64,000 bases of DNA from Thermococcus alcaliphilus (GCF_024054535.1 NZ_JAMXLV010000023.1:121141-185140); one strand, 5' to 3'. Positions 9,357 to 18,132 are shown, counted from the stretch's first letter. Translations and numbers: made by a program. The notes: generated by a model from the letters alone, not told the origin.

Positions 9357-10106
9357 ATGCCGTTCGAGATAGTTTTTGATGGGGCAAAGGATTTTGCAAG
9401 CTTGATTGACACAGCAAGTAATTTAATCGATGAGGCAGCCTTCAAAGTTACAGAGGAAGGCATATCAATGAGGGCCATGGATCCAAGCAGAGTTGTTTTG
9501 ATTGACCTCAACCTCCCCGCCGGGATCTTCAGCAAATACGACGTCGAAGGAGAAGAAACTATCGGCGTTAACATGGATCACTTCAAGAAAATCCTCAAGA
9601 GAGGAAAGAGCAAAGACATCCTTGTCCTTAAGAAGGGAGAAGAGAACTTCCTTGAGGTAACCCTTGAGGGAACTGCAAAGAGAACCTTTAGGCTGCCGCT
9701 CATTGAAGTTGAGGAGCTTGAGCTTGAACTCCCCGAATTACCCTTCACTGTAAAAGCAGTCGTTCTCGGTGAGGTTCTTAAGGAGGCAGTTAAAGATGCC
9801 TCCCTTGTTAGTGACTCCATAAAGTTTATTGCCAAAGAGAATGAGTTCATTATGAGGGCCGAGGGAGAGACTCAAGAAGTTGAGATAAGACTCACACTTG
9901 AAGACGAAGGCTTACTCGACCTTGAAGTTGAAGAAGAAACTAGGAGCGCCTATGGTGTCAGCTACCTCGCGGATATGGTGAAAGGAATCGGAAAAGCTGA
10001 CGAAGTCGTTCTCAGATTCGGAAACGAAATGCCCCTCCAGATGGACTATCCAATTAGGGACGAAGGAAGGCTTACGTTCTTGCTTGCTCCGAGAGTTGAG
10101 GAGTGA
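9357..10106 (+). CDS. pcn: DNA polymerase sliding clamp PCNA
   Basis: Homotrimeric ring that tethers DNA polymerases, FEN1, ligase, RFC and other PIP-box proteins to DNA. The 249-residue length is standard for euryarchaeal PCNA. Recognisable parts are MPFEIVFDGAKDFASLIDTA, the EGISMRAMDPSRVVLIDL loop, GVNMDHFKKILKRGK, the interdomain region with ELELPELPF (about residues 120-130), and the C-terminal FLLAPRVEE. It lies two bases after the 56-codon gene and upstream of gins15. A T-rich stretch (10110-10126) after the stop may attenuate the downstream genes. Confidence 0.97.
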   Translation: MPFEIVFDGAKDFASLIDTASNLIDEAAFKVTEEGISMRAMDPSRVVLIDLNLPAGIFSKYDVEGEETIGVNMDHFKKILKRGKSKDILVLKKGEENFLEVTLEGTAKRTFRLPLIEVEELELELPELPFTVKAVVLGEVLKEAVKDASLVSDSIKFIAKENEFIMRAEGETQEVEIRLTLEDEGLLDLEVEEETRSAYGVSYLADMVKGIGKADEVVLRFGNEMPLQMDYPIRDEGRLTFLLAPRVEE

Positions 10107-10136
10107 CCTCCTCATACTATTTTTTAGGTGGTTAAA

Positions 10137-10697
10137 TTGGATCTCGCAAAGCTCAGGGAACTTCTGGAGATGGAGTTATCTTCAAATGAATTAACTTCCT
10201 TAGATGAGGAGTTTTACAAAGAGTTCGACAGCCTTGTAAAGGCATTAAAGCTTAGGGCAGAGTCTTCCAAGGAGAGGGGAGAAGAAATCGAGGAAAGATT
10301 GTATCTTGCAGAGATGAACGTCGCAGAAAAGCTCATCAAGGAGATACTTCGCATAAGGCTTCATAAAATAGTGGACATGGTCTTTGAAGGAAGACCACAT
10401 AACCTTGTTGGTGAAGAAAGGAAGATCTTCTCCATTCTTCTGGCGTTTGTAAACAGGGAGCATATCCCCATGGAAGACATTGAAATAGTTGAAGAAGAAG
10501 TCGAAGAAAAAATTCCGGAAAGTGGAAAACAGATTTGGGAGGCTTACCTTATTCTCGAAGATATTCCAAAGGTCATGGACGAACGCTTGAGGGAATATGG
10601 GCCCTTTAAGGCAGGAGATCTAGTTACTCTTCCGAGAACCCTTGGACATGTTCTAGTTCAGAGAGAAGCGGCTAGAAGGGTGAGCATTTCCCATTAG
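10137..10697 (+). CDS. gins15: GINS complex subunit Gins15/Gins51
   Basis: Subunit of the archaeal GINS complex, part of the CMG-like replicative helicase with MCM and the Cdc45-like GAN nuclease. The helical A domain comes first (to about residue 130) and the small B domain is last (AYLILEDIPKVMDERLREYG, then PFKAGDLVTLPRTLGHVLV), the order that marks Gins51 rather than Gins23. The start is taken as TTG 10137, because GGTGG at 10127-10131 gives a normal 5-nt spacing; a GTG at 10128 would have no ribosome binding site. Linkage to pcn matches other Thermococcales. Confidence 0.88.
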   Translation: MDLAKLRELLEMELSSNELTSLDEEFYKEFDSLVKALKLRAESSKERGEEIEERLYLAEMNVAEKLIKEILRIRLHKIVDMVFEGRPHNLVGEERKIFSILLAFVNREHIPMEDIEIVEEEVEEKIPESGKQIWEAYLILEDIPKVMDERLREYGPFKAGDLVTLPRTLGHVLVQREAARRVSISH

Positions 10698-10706
10698 GTG
10701 TTTCCA

Positions 10707-12605
10707 ATGTTCAGCGTTTGTATGAGGGACTGCTACGACACCTGTGCAATTATAAGCGAGCTTAGAGATGGAAAGCTTTTTGTTAAGGGGAATCCGGATC
10801 ATCCAATAACGAGGGGCTTTTTGTGTCCGAAGGGCGCTCTCCTGCCAAAGTGGTTCCACAGCGAAGAGCGGTTAAAAAAGCCGCTAATGAGGGAAACACT
10901 GAAGGATAAATTCAGAGAGGTAGAATGGGAGGAAGCAATCAAAGCTGTTGCAGACAAGTTGAAAGAAACAATAGAAAACTATGGAAGCGAAAGTGTTCTT
11001 GTTTATAACTATGCCGGCGATAGAGGGGTTGTTAATTATGCCTTCCCGTTGAGGCTTTTCCATTATCTCAACACTGCAATGCTCGATTATGGAATATGCG
11101 ATAGAGCCGGTCAAGAGGCTTTAAAAGACATCTATGGGACTGCTGTGGGGATGGATCCAGAAGATCTCAAGAACCAAAAGCTTATCGTGTACTGGGGGAT
11201 AAATGCATTTTGGACGAATCTCCATGGATTCATGCTTGCGAAAAAGTACAACCTCGAAAAATGGGTTGTTGATGTCGTTAAAACAGAGACTGCAAAAAGG
11301 AGCGAAAAGTTTTTCCAGATAAGGCCCAACACAGATGCTCTGTTTGCCTTGGGAATTGCAAAAGTAATCGTTGAAAACGAACTCTACGATAAGGACTTTG
11401 TAAGAGAAAACGTTTACGGGTTTGAAGAGTTTACGGAATACCTTAAAAAGATAAACTTAGACTTTGTAAGCGAGGAAACCGGAATTGGAAGGAAGAGAAT
11501 AGAGGAGTTTGCCTTCGAGTATTCCGAGAAGAGAGGAGTTATCCACATCGGATATGGTTTTCAGCGCTCCCTCAATGGCGGGGAGGCCGTGAGGGCTGTT
11601 TCTATTCTCCCAGCTCTTGTGGGACATAAGTTTGGCTTTATCTACGATATGAAAACAATCAATAAAAGCTATGCAGAGGGAGCTTTTCTAAGAACAAAAC
11701 CGGTCAAGAGAATACCCCAGATGAAGCTTGCCGAATACATAGAGAATGGTGAGATTAAGTTCCTCCACATATACAATGCTAATCCTCTGGCTTCACTTCC
11801 GAATCAGAACAGATTAAGAAGTGCCATAATAGAGAACGATGTGTTTGTCGTGACTCATGACATCTTTTTAACTGATACAGGCCTTTATTCTCATGTGGTT
11901 TTACCTGCGAATACGTTCTTTGAGAGGTTTGACATTGCCGATTCCTATTATCACCGCTATGTTGCATTAAACGAGCCTGTGACGAGGCTCTATGGGAAGA
12001 GCAACAGTGAAGTAACTAGAATGCTCGCTAAAGCCATGGGTATAGAGAATCCCTACCTTTATGAAAGCGATGAAGAGGTTGTGAGAAAGGTCTTGGAGAT
12101 GAACGGTTTAAGCTTGGAGGAGCTCAAAAAGAAAGGCTTTGTAAAAGTTGAAGCAAAGGAGAGAAAATACGACACCCCAAGTGGGAAGATAGAGTTCTAC
12201 TCTCAGAGGGCTCTTAAGCGTGGTCTTTCACCTTTCCCCAAGTATAAACCGCTGAAAGGAAAAGGGCTCCAGCTTTTGAGTCCAACGTGGAAGCTGACAA
12301 TCACAAGCCAGTATCACAACACCTACAATATAATTGACCCTCACCTCTACATTAACCCCAAGGATGCTAAGGTGAGAGGCATCAAGGAGAACGATGAAGT
12401 GGAGGTTTTCAACGAATACGGAAAAATAAAAACGGTGGCGAAGATTAGCGAAGACGTTCCCGAAGGAGTCGTGATTCTCTACAAGGCATTCTGGGTTCGG
12501 CTGCTCGGCTGGAATGTGAACTTCCTTACAAGCGATGAGACCGTTGAGAAATATGGAAACGCCTCAGCTTTTCATTCGACCTGGGTAGAGGTGAAAAAGG
12601 TTTAA
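10707..12605 (+). CDS. molybdopterin oxidoreductase with N-terminal [4Fe-4S] site
   Basis: A 632-residue single-subunit-like member of the molybdopterin (COG0243) oxidoreductases. An N-terminal [4Fe-4S] motif reads CMRDCYDTC followed by GFLCPKG at about residue 40. The molybdopterin regions include LDYGICDRAG (possible metal-ligand cysteine), FQIRPNTDALFALGIAKVI, HIYNANPLASLPN, THDIFLTDTGLYSHVVLPAN and the C-terminal barrel ending HSTWVEV. The start at ATG 10707 follows GGTG by six nucleotides, immediately after gins15. The substrate is not readable; formate dehydrogenase, polysulfide reductase and other family members are possible. The next genes encode DUF59 Fe-S assembly proteins, which may mature it. 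Confidence 0.85.
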   Translation: MFSVCMRDCYDTCAIISELRDGKLFVKGNPDHPITRGFLCPKGALLPKWFHSEERLKKPLMRETLKDKFREVEWEEAIKAVADKLKETIENYGSESVLVYNYAGDRGVVNYAFPLRLFHYLNTAMLDYGICDRAGQEALKDIYGTAVGMDPEDLKNQKLIVYWGINAFWTNLHGFMLAKKYNLEKWVVDVVKTETAKRSEKFFQIRPNTDALFALGIAKVIVENELYDKDFVRENVYGFEEFTEYLKKINLDFVSEETGIGRKRIEEFAFEYSEKRGVIHIGYGFQRSLNGGEAVRAVSILPALVGHKFGFIYDMKTINKSYAEGAFLRTKPVKRIPQMKLAEYIENGEIKFLHIYNANPLASLPNQNRLRSAIIENDVFVVTHDIFLTDTGLYSHVVLPANTFFERFDIADSYYHRYVALNEPVTRLYGKSNSEVTRMLAKAMGIENPYLYESDEEVVRKVLEMNGLSLEELKKKGFVKVEAKERKYDTPSGKIEFYSQRALKRGLSPFPKYKPLKGKGLQLLSPTWKLTITSQYHNTYNIIDPHLYINPKDAKVRGIKENDEVEVFNEYGKIKTVAKISEDVPEGVVILYKAFWVRLLGWNVNFLTSDETVEKYGNASAFHSTWVEVKKV

Positions 12606-12664
12606 CCAAATTTGTCCAAAAATGTTTTTATGTATTCTCTCCAATTTTTAAGTGGTGAGGAAAA

Positions 12665-12985
12665 ATGAAAGTTTATAGAAAGGATAGGGAGTATCCCCAA
12701 GAATACAAAGAAGTTCTCGAGGAGTTAAGCACTGTTATTGATCCAATAAGCACGATGAATATACTGGATGCTGGTCTTCTGGCGGGGCTTGACGTTAGTG
12801 ATAACACCCTCAAGATATGGCTAGCTGTGGAGAGCAACGCCTACTACAACATGATTGGGGGCGCTGCAATAGCTCATTCAAAGATAATTGGTGATATAAT
12901 GGAACGCTTTGCCCTTGTGAAGTTTCCAAGGGTTTACATATATGACATGAAAAACAATCTTCTTGCAAAATTTGAGAAGAAGTGA
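12665..12985 (+). CDS. divergent DUF59/MIP18-like protein lacking the cysteine
   Basis: A 106-residue protein that aligns by eye with the DUF59 protein encoded next to it: VIDPISTMNILDAGLLAGLDV matches VRDPETELNIVDEGLVYGLTV. The region that carries TTPECHFCQAIA in the neighbour reads SNAYYNMIGGAAIA here, so the reactive cysteines are missing. DUF59 proteins help assemble or deliver Fe-S clusters. This copy may be a structural partner of the cysteine-bearing one. The ATG follows GGTGAGGAAAA, with a TATA-like TTTTTATGTATTC upstream, so a new transcript may begin here. Confidence 0.7.
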   Translation: MKVYRKDREYPQEYKEVLEELSTVIDPISTMNILDAGLLAGLDVSDNTLKIWLAVESNAYYNMIGGAAIAHSKIIGDIMERFALVKFPRVYIYDMKNNLLAKFEKK

Positions 12986-12990
12986 GGAAG

Positions 12991-13350
12991 ATGGGATTTC
13001 TAGATTTCCTTAAAGAAAAACCTAGAGGGACCCTAAAGGAGCTTCCTCCTGAGGTTAAAGATGTTGTGGAGGAGCTTAGAAAAGTTAGAGACCCTGAAAC
13101 GGAACTTAATATAGTGGATGAAGGTTTAGTGTATGGCCTAACTGTGGAGAATGAAAAGGTTATGGTATGGCTTCTCTTAGCTAGAACCACTCCCGAGTGT
13201 CACTTTTGTCAGGCGATTGCCATGAACGTACAGAAGAGGATTATTAGAGACATCATTGAAGTATTAAGGGAAAAAGGTTTTAGGAGCGTTAAAGTGTATA
13301 ATGAAATTGGACTTTTACTTGAGGAATGGAGGGATAAAAATGAGGGTTAA
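12991..13350 (+). CDS. DUF59 (MIP18/PaaD-like) Fe-S cluster assembly protein
   Basis: A 119-residue DUF59 protein. The diagnostic block DPETELNIVDEGLVYG lies at about residues 32-47, and the cysteine motif TTPECHFCQAIAMNV near residue 72 is the site implicated in cluster binding or transfer. The basic C-terminal part (FRSVKVYNEIGLLLEEWRD) completes the fold. The start is ATG 12991, after GTGAGG; the upstream in-frame GTG at 12982 is that ribosome binding site. It forms a pair with the cysteine-less paralogue and overlaps the aldo/keto reductase start. Confidence 0.82.
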   Translation: MGFLDFLKEKPRGTLKELPPEVKDVVEELRKVRDPETELNIVDEGLVYGLTVENEKVMVWLLLARTTPECHFCQAIAMNVQKRIIRDIIEVLREKGFRSVKVYNEIGLLLEEWRDKNEG

Positions 13351-14176
13351 GGCGTTTAATGATCTAAAAAGAATTGGAGATGACAAGGTTACAGCCATTG
13401 GAATGGGTACATGGGGGGTAGGAGGCTGGGAGAGCCCGGACTACTCAAGGGATAAAGAGCACATAGAGGCTCTTAGATACGGGCTTGAACTCGGGATGAA
13501 CCTCATAGACACAGCGGAATTTTATGCCTCTGGCCACAGCGAAGAGCTCGTTGGGAAAGCCATAGAGGGCTTTGAAAGGGAAGATATTTTCATAGTGAGC
13601 AAAATCTGGCCCACCCATTTTGGATACGAGAGTGCCAAAAAAGCAGCAAGGGCAAGTGCAAAGAGACTGGGCACTTACATAGACCTCTATCTCCTTCACT
13701 GGCCTACTGAAGACTTTAGGAAAATAGAAGAAACTCTTCATGCCCTTGAAGAACTCGTCGATGAAGGTCTCATCAGATACATTGGCGTTAGCAACTTCGA
13801 CCTTGAACTTCTCAAGAGGAGTCAGGAGGTTATGAGGAAATACGAAATTGTGGTAAATCAAGTAAAATACTCTCTAAAAGACCGAAGACCAGAAGAGAGC
13901 GGCTTACTGGAATACATGAAGAGAGAGGGCATTACGTTGATGGCATATACCCCATTGGAAAAGGGAACCCTAGCCAGAAACGAGTGTTTGGCAGAGATAG
14001 GGAAAAAATACAACAAAACCGCCGCTCAAGTTGCATTAAACTGGCTCATATGGAAGGAAAACGTTGTCGCAATTCCAAAAGCGACAAACAAGGAACACAT
14101 TAAGGAGAACTTCGGTGCAATGGGATGGAGACTGAGCAAAGAGGATTACGAAAAAGCCCTCGAATGTGTCCGGTAG
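13340..14176 (+). CDS. aldo/keto reductase
   Basis: A 278-residue NAD(P)H-dependent (beta/alpha)8 reductase. The catalytic tetrad is visible: Asp and Tyr in LIDTAEFYASGHSEE (about residues 51-65), Lys in IVSKIWP, and His in LYLLHWP (about 119). The cofactor-binding C-terminus includes IPKATNKEHIKENFGA. The ATG at 13340 follows GGAGG and overlaps the end of the DUF59 gene by 11 nt, suggesting translational coupling. The physiological substrate is unknown; the link to the oxidoreductase/DUF59 genes is by position only. Confidence 0.9.
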   Translation: MRVKAFNDLKRIGDDKVTAIGMGTWGVGGWESPDYSRDKEHIEALRYGLELGMNLIDTAEFYASGHSEELVGKAIEGFEREDIFIVSKIWPTHFGYESAKKAARASAKRLGTYIDLYLLHWPTEDFRKIEETLHALEELVDEGLIRYIGVSNFDLELLKRSQEVMRKYEIVVNQVKYSLKDRRPEESGLLEYMKREGITLMAYTPLEKGTLARNECLAEIGKKYNKTAAQVALNWLIWKENVVAIPKATNKEHIKENFGAMGWRLSKEDYEKALECVR

Positions 14177-14209
14177 TTTTATTAATATTTATGTACCTTA
14201 AGTTAAGAC

Positions 14210-14449
14210 ATGAACATCTTCATCCCCCTTGTACTGGGCGTCTTTGTAGGTTATCTGCTTAGGAGTAGAATAAAGTTTAGCATGGACAGACCGATGAGTA
14301 TTGCTTTGCTGTTTTTGATATTTTTCATGGGTGTTGAAGCGGGCAGAGTGGAAATAGATGCTCTCCAGCTTCTCATTTCTTCCCTTGTGTTTGCCTCTTT
14401 TACAATACTTGGAAGTCTTTTCATAGCGCTGCTGGGGGTGAGGGAGTGA
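14210..14449 (+). CDS. lysO: LysO-type exporter, N-terminal half
   Basis: A 79-residue, three-helix membrane protein (MNIFIPLVLGVFVGYLLRS at the start, then FLIFFMGVEAGR). It matches the N-terminal third of the LysO (DUF340) lysine exporter family. The gene ends in a GTGA overlap with the next gene, which encodes the rest of the exporter. It has no strong ribosome binding site, but TAATATTTATGTACC lies about 30 nt upstream, so the transcript may be nearly leaderless. In bacteria the two halves form one polypeptide; the split here looks natural because both starts and overlaps are intact. Confidence 0.75.
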   Translation: MNIFIPLVLGVFVGYLLRSRIKFSMDRPMSIALLFLIFFMGVEAGRVEIDALQLLISSLVFASFTILGSLFIALLGVRE

Positions 14450-15033
14450 GTTTTCTCTATCTGGTAATCTCATCCCTCCTCCTTGGCATGCTCGTTGGAA
14501 GATACACGAGCTTAGAGTTTGGCAACCTCTACGAGCTCATGCTCTATCTCCTCATCTTCATTATAGGCATCGACATTGGAAAGAGCAAGGGATTAAGAGA
14601 AGAGCTTAAACGACTTGGCAAAATGGCTCTTTTACTTCCTGCATCAACTGTTTTGGGATCATTGATCGGCGGTTTAGCTGCTTCTCTCCTTTTGAAGGTT
14701 CCTCTCAAATGGGGATTAGCTATTTCTGCCGGTTTTGGATGGTACTCTCTCACAGGTCCTCTCTTGGCAACTTATTCTCCGATATATGGGGTAATTGGAT
14801 TTCTGGCAAACTTAACAAGGGAAATTCTAACGATTATTTTCTATCCCCTGGCAATAAAGAAGATTTCAAAAGAGAAAGCGATAGTCATGGGGGGTGCAAC
14901 GACCATGGATACAACCCTTCCACTGATGGCAAAATTTGGGGGAACGGAAATAACCCTTCTTGCTTTTGTACATGGGTTTATTTTAACGGCAATAGCTCCC
15001 TTCTTGATTCCTCTAATCCTTCAACTTTTGTAG
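14446..15033 (+). CDS. lysO: LysO-type exporter, C-terminal part
   Basis: A 195-residue integral membrane protein with about six helices. It begins with a repeat of the N-terminal motif (YELMLYLLIFIIGIDIGKSK) and contains the family core GLAISAGFGWYSLTGPLLATY and VMGGATTMDTTLPLMAKFGG. The LysO family exports lysine and toxic analogues. The GTG start overlaps the stop of the N-terminal partner, so the two are coupled. The gene overlaps the 3' end of the convergent ferritin-like gene by 13 nt. Confidence 0.8.
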   Translation: MSFLYLVISSLLLGMLVGRYTSLEFGNLYELMLYLLIFIIGIDIGKSKGLREELKRLGKMALLLPASTVLGSLIGGLAASLLLKVPLKWGLAISAGFGWYSLTGPLLATYSPIYGVIGFLANLTREILTIIFYPLAIKKISKEKAIVMGGATTMDTTLPLMAKFGGTEITLLAFVHGFILTAIAPFLIPLILQLL

Positions 15034-15587
15034 TGCTCTAGGAGCTTTTCAAGCATCTTTTTATGCTGTTCTTTGTTGTTTTTGATGTCCTTTGCGATTC
15101 CCTTTAGCACTGGGTGCTTGGCTTTCTCCGAAAGTTTCTCATAGTTCATTATGAGGGCTTCCTTGTTCTTTATGTATTCCCTTAACTTCTCCTTAATCTC
15201 TTCCATGAGCTCCGCTGGTACTACAGGTTCGCCTGGGAATTCTCCGAAATACTCCTCTAAAATTTCATCTGTGGGGATTTTAGTGCCAATAGCGTTTACT
15301 TCCCTTGGAAGAATTATTGTTGGCACTCCCGGAAAGAGGACAGCTGTTCCCAGTTCTACTTCTTCCTCTGGGGTGTACTCTCTCACAAGCTCTTCAACTT
15401 CCTGATAAGCCTTTTCCAGAGCTTCGGAGATGTGCTTGTGCAGTGTTTCGTCTATGGTCAGCTTTAGAAGAAAGTTTCGTAAGTCTGCATATTCTGGATC
15501 TTTGAGCTTTTTAAGGAGTTTTTTGTAGCTCTCGAGTTCTTTTTCCTCCAGCCCTTTAATCTCATGAAGGAGCTCTTCCAGCGTCAT
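15021..15587 (-). CDS. ferritin-like/rubrerythrin-related protein
   Basis: A 188-residue helical protein. Helix 1 (LEEKELESYKKLLKKLKDPE) and helix 2 with TIDETLHKHISEAL resemble the ExxH helices of rubrerythrin-like four-helix bundles, and the C-terminal pair (KEALIMNYEKLSEKAKH, DIKNNKEQHKKMLEKLLEH) supplies a second such set. Helices 2 and 3 are separated by an about 70-residue acidic insert (ELGTAVLFPGVPTIILPREV), longer than usual. Iron or oxidative-stress roles are usual for the superfamily, but not all metal ligands are clear. It is monocistronic, and the ATG follows GGGGGTGAGGGGCA. Confidence 0.6.
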   Translation of the reverse strand: MTLEELLHEIKGLEEKELESYKKLLKKLKDPEYADLRNFLLKLTIDETLHKHISEALEKAYQEVEELVREYTPEEEVELGTAVLFPGVPTIILPREVNAIGTKIPTDEILEEYFGEFPGEPVVPAELMEEIKEKLREYIKNKEALIMNYEKLSEKAKHPVLKGIAKDIKNNKEQHKKMLEKLLEHYKS

Positions 15588-15618
15588 TGCCCCTCACCCC
15601 CGATTTTTAGTAACATTT

Positions 15619-15751
15619 TGTATTTAAAAATTTTTCTGAGCTTCCAAAAACGTTTTAAAGGGTTCTATGTTAGGGGTTCTCGGACTGTCATGGGTTCATG
15701 CTCGGGGGTGTCCGTAAAGGAACCTACCGGGCGTGTTAGGGAGGTGGAAAG
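15619..15751 (+). promoter_or_regulatory. promoter and GC-rich structured leader of the rpl44e operon
   Basis: A TATA-like TGTATTTAAAAA (15619-15630) is followed by an about 95-nt leader that is GC-rich compared with nearby gaps. Possible pairings are GGTTC (about 15674) with GAACC (about 15720), GGAC with GTCC around the CATG-GGTT-CATG hairpin, and CCTA with TAGG close to the ribosome binding site. The motif TGTTAGGG occurs twice, the second time directly before GAGGTGG. This could be an autoregulatory ribosomal-protein leader or a small RNA. It matches no known riboswitch that I can name. Confidence 0.45.
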
Positions 15752-16030
15752 ATGAAATACCCAAAGCAGATAAGGACATACTGCCCGTTTTGTAAGAAGC
15801 ACACAGTTCACAAGGTAGAAAGAGTGAAGAAGAGACCTAGGAGTGAGCTTAGTGCGGGTCAGAGAAGATTCAGGAGAATCCTTAAGGGTTACAAAGGTTT
15901 CCCAAGGCCAAACCCAAGTGGAAGGGAAAAGCCAGTGAAGAAGCTTGACCTTAGGTTTAGGTGCACAGAGTGCGGAAAGGCACACACAAGAGGCGAAGGA
16001 TTTAGAGTAAAGAAGTTTGAACTTGTGTGA
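15752..16030 (+). CDS. rpl44e: 50S ribosomal protein L44e
   Basis: Zinc-binding protein of the large subunit near the E site, 92 residues. Two CxxC pairs are present: CPFCKKH at residues 11-17 and CTECGKAH at about residues 72-79, with the basic central region [20 protein letters not shown] typical of L44e. A strong GAGGTGGAAAG precedes the ATG. It is the first gene of the translation operon L44e-S27e-aIF2alpha-Nop10-PAC2 chaperone, a common archaeal arrangement. Confidence 0.97.
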   Translation: MKYPKQIRTYCPFCKKHTVHKVERVKKRPRSELSAGQRRFRRILKGYKGFPRPNPSGREKPVKKLDLRFRCTECGKAHTRGEGFRVKKFELV

Positions 16031-16041
16031 GGTGAGAGAAG

Positions 16042-16239
16042 ATGGCAATGCCCAAGAACCTCATTCCAATGCCAAGATCAAGATTCCTCAGAGTTAAGTG
16101 CATTGACTGTGGAAACGAGCAAATAGTTTTCAGCCACCCAGCCACAAAAGTACGCTGTTTAGTTTGCGGTTCAACTCTCGTCGAACCAGCTGGTGGAAAG
16201 GGGATCATAAAGGCAAAGATTCTCGAAGTTCTTGAATGA
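16042..16239 (+). CDS. rps27e: 30S ribosomal protein S27e
   Basis: Small-subunit zinc protein of 65 residues with the CxxC...CxxC ribbon ([13 protein letters not shown] and [16 protein letters not shown]). The ATG lies after GGTGAGAGAAG, 11 nt downstream of rpl44e. A T-rich run (TCTCTTATTTTTCTCC, 16240-16256) follows, and a weak promoter may serve aif2a. Confidence 0.97.
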   Translation: MAMPKNLIPMPRSRFLRVKCIDCGNEQIVFSHPATKVRCLVCGSTLVEPAGGKGIIKAKILEVLE

Positions 16240-16319
16240 TCTCTCTTATTTTTCTCCAAAACCTTAAAAAACCTCATACAACTACCTTTATTAGGTAAAA
16301 TTTTTGGGAGATGGTGAAA

Positions 16320-17147
16320 ATGCCGAGGAGAGCTAGAGAATTTCCTGAGGAAGGAGAGTTTGTTGTGGCTACCGTTAAGAGCATCCACCACTATGGTGCG
16401 TTCTTGACACTTGACGAGTATCCCGGAAAGGAAGGTTTCATGCACATAAGCGAAGTTGCTCCGACTTTTGTGAGAAACATTAGGGATTACCTTAAAGAAG
16501 GCCAGAAGATTGTGGCAAAGGTTATACGCGTTGATCCAAGTAAGGGTCATATAGATTTAAGCCTCAAAAGGGTCAAGCAACAGGAGAGGAAGGCAAAGCT
16601 TCAGGAGTTCAAGAGGGCTCAAAAAGCAGAGAACCTCTTAAAGATGGCGGCTGAAAAACTCGGCAAGGACTTTGAGACAGCTTGGAGAGAGGTTTGGGTA
16701 CCACTTGAGGAGGAGTATGGAGAGGTTTATGCGGCATTTGAAGACGCCGCTCAAAATGGCATTGAAGTTCTTAAAGGTCTTATTCCAGATGAATGGTTAC
16801 CGGTTCTTGAGGAGATAATAAAGAACTACGTTGAAATTCCAACCGTCACAATAGATGCGGAGTTTGAAATAAGTGTCCCGACTCCTAACGGCATTGAAAT
16901 CATAAAAGAAGCCCTTATAAGAGCCAGAGATAGGGCGAATGAAGAGCAGGGAATAGAGGTTAAGTTCAGCTATCTCGGTGCACCGAGGTACAGGATAGAC
17001 ATTACAGCCCCGGACTACTATAAAGCCGAAGAAGTGCTAGAAAAGATAGCCTCGGAGATACTTCAGGTCATAAAACAAGCCGGTGGGGAAGCCTCTCTCA
17101 TAAGGAAGGAAAAGAAGATAAGGAAGATAAAGAGGAGAGAGGCATGA
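16320..17147 (+). CDS. translation initiation factor 2 subunit alpha
   Basis: Alpha subunit of aIF2, the trimeric factor that carries initiator Met-tRNA to the small subunit. It has 275 residues: an N-terminal S1/OB domain ([31 protein letters not shown]), a helical middle domain, and a C-terminal alpha/beta domain ([20 protein letters not shown]) that contacts aIF2-gamma. The start is ATG 16320, four nucleotides after GGTG; an ATG at 16311 is upstream and overlaps that site. The gene overlaps nop10 by ATGA. Confidence 0.95.
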   Translation: MPRRAREFPEEGEFVVATVKSIHHYGAFLTLDEYPGKEGFMHISEVAPTFVRNIRDYLKEGQKIVAKVIRVDPSKGHIDLSLKRVKQQERKAKLQEFKRAQKAENLLKMAAEKLGKDFETAWREVWVPLEEEYGEVYAAFEDAAQNGIEVLKGLIPDEWLPVLEEIIKNYVEIPTVTIDAEFEISVPTPNGIEIIKEALIRARDRANEEQGIEVKFSYLGAPRYRIDITAPDYYKAEEVLEKIASEILQVIKQAGGEASLIRKEKKIRKIKRREA

Positions 17148-17323
17148 GGTTTAGAATTAAAAAATGTCCAAAATGCGGTAGATACACACTAAAAGATATT
17201 TGCCCGGTTTGTGGAGAAAAAACTAAATCGGCTCATCCTCCTAAGTTTTCCCCGGAGGATCCGTACGGGGAGTATAGGAGGAGACTTAAGAGGGAACTAC
17301 TTGGTATTGGGGTGAAAAAATGA
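17144..17323 (+). CDS. nop10: H/ACA RNP component Nop10
   Basis: A 59-residue protein of the H/ACA pseudouridylation complex, which binds Cbf5 and stabilises its active site. It begins [20 protein letters not shown] and continues [20 protein letters not shown], the Nop10 zinc ribbon (two CxxC) plus the conserved linker and C-terminal helix [10 protein letters not shown]. It overlaps aif2a by ATGA at its start and the next gene by ATGA at its end. Confidence 0.95.
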   Translation: MRFRIKKCPKCGRYTLKDICPVCGEKTKSAHPPKFSPEDPYGEYRRRLKRELLGIGVKK

Positions 17324-18105
17324 AGGAAACGATGATAGTTGTTTATGAAAAGCCCGACATATACGACCCGGTCTTTATTGAAGGTCTCCCGGGAATTGGT
17401 TTAGTTGGTAAGCTGGCTGCAGAACATTTAATTCAAGAACTTAAGGCAAAGAAATTCGCTGAGCTTTACTCTCCTCACTTCATGCACCAAGTCATAGTGA
17501 AAAAAGATTCGACAGTAGATTTGATGAGAAATGAGTTCTATTACTGGAAGAGTCCCGATGATGAGCATAGGGATTTGATAATAATCACCGGAGACACTCA
17601 AGTACCTCCAACCGACAGCTACGGCCACTTTGAAGTTGTTGGAAAGATGCTTGACTTTGTGGAGCAGTTCGGAACAAGGGAGATAATTACCATGGGAGGT
17701 TACCAGGTTCCAGAGCTTGAAAGGGAGCCAAGGGTTTTAGCCTCTTTCACCGATTTGGAAACAAAGGAGAAATACAAACACCTACCTGTTGTGTTCAGGG
17801 AAGACGAAGGAGGGGCAATAGTCGGAGCAGCAGGTTTGCTCTTGGGCATAGGAAAGCTCAGAGGAATGAGAGGAGCATGCTTCCTTGGAGAAAGCCTTGG
17901 TTACATAGTGGATGCGAAAGCTGCCAAAGCAGTTCTAAGCGTCGTTGCACAGGTTCTCAATTTAGAGATAGACATGAGCGCTCTCGATGAGAGGGCAAAA
18001 GAAACCGAAGAGATCCTTAGAAAGGTTCAAGAAATGCAGAGGGCGATGTTTGAGCAGCAGCTTCCACAACCAGGCCATGAGGAAGAAGATAGAGGCTACC
18101 TTTGA
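17320..18105 (+). CDS. PAC2-family proteasome assembly chaperone (PbaA/PbaB-like)
   Basis: A 261-residue PAC2-domain protein. The N-terminal block [21 protein letters not shown] is diagnostic, and [17 protein letters not shown] and [14 protein letters not shown] follow. A C-terminal coiled segment (about residues 220-245) ends in a flexible acidic tail and the terminal residues GYL, reminiscent of the HbYX tails that dock on proteasome alpha rings. The archaeal relatives PbaA and PbaB act on proteasome subunits; which of them this is cannot be told. It is the last gene of the translation operon. Confidence 0.83.
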   Translation: MKETMIVVYEKPDIYDPVFIEGLPGIGLVGKLAAEHLIQELKAKKFAELYSPHFMHQVIVKKDSTVDLMRNEFYYWKSPDDEHRDLIIITGDTQVPPTDSYGHFEVVGKMLDFVEQFGTREIITMGGYQVPELEREPRVLASFTDLETKEKYKHLPVVFREDEGGAIVGAAGLLLGIGKLRGMRGACFLGESLGYIVDAKAAKAVLSVVAQVLNLEIDMSALDERAKETEEILRKVQEMQRAMFEQQLPQPGHEEEDRGYL

Positions 18106-18132
18106 TTTTTCCTTTTCTTTTGAGGTGCTTTT

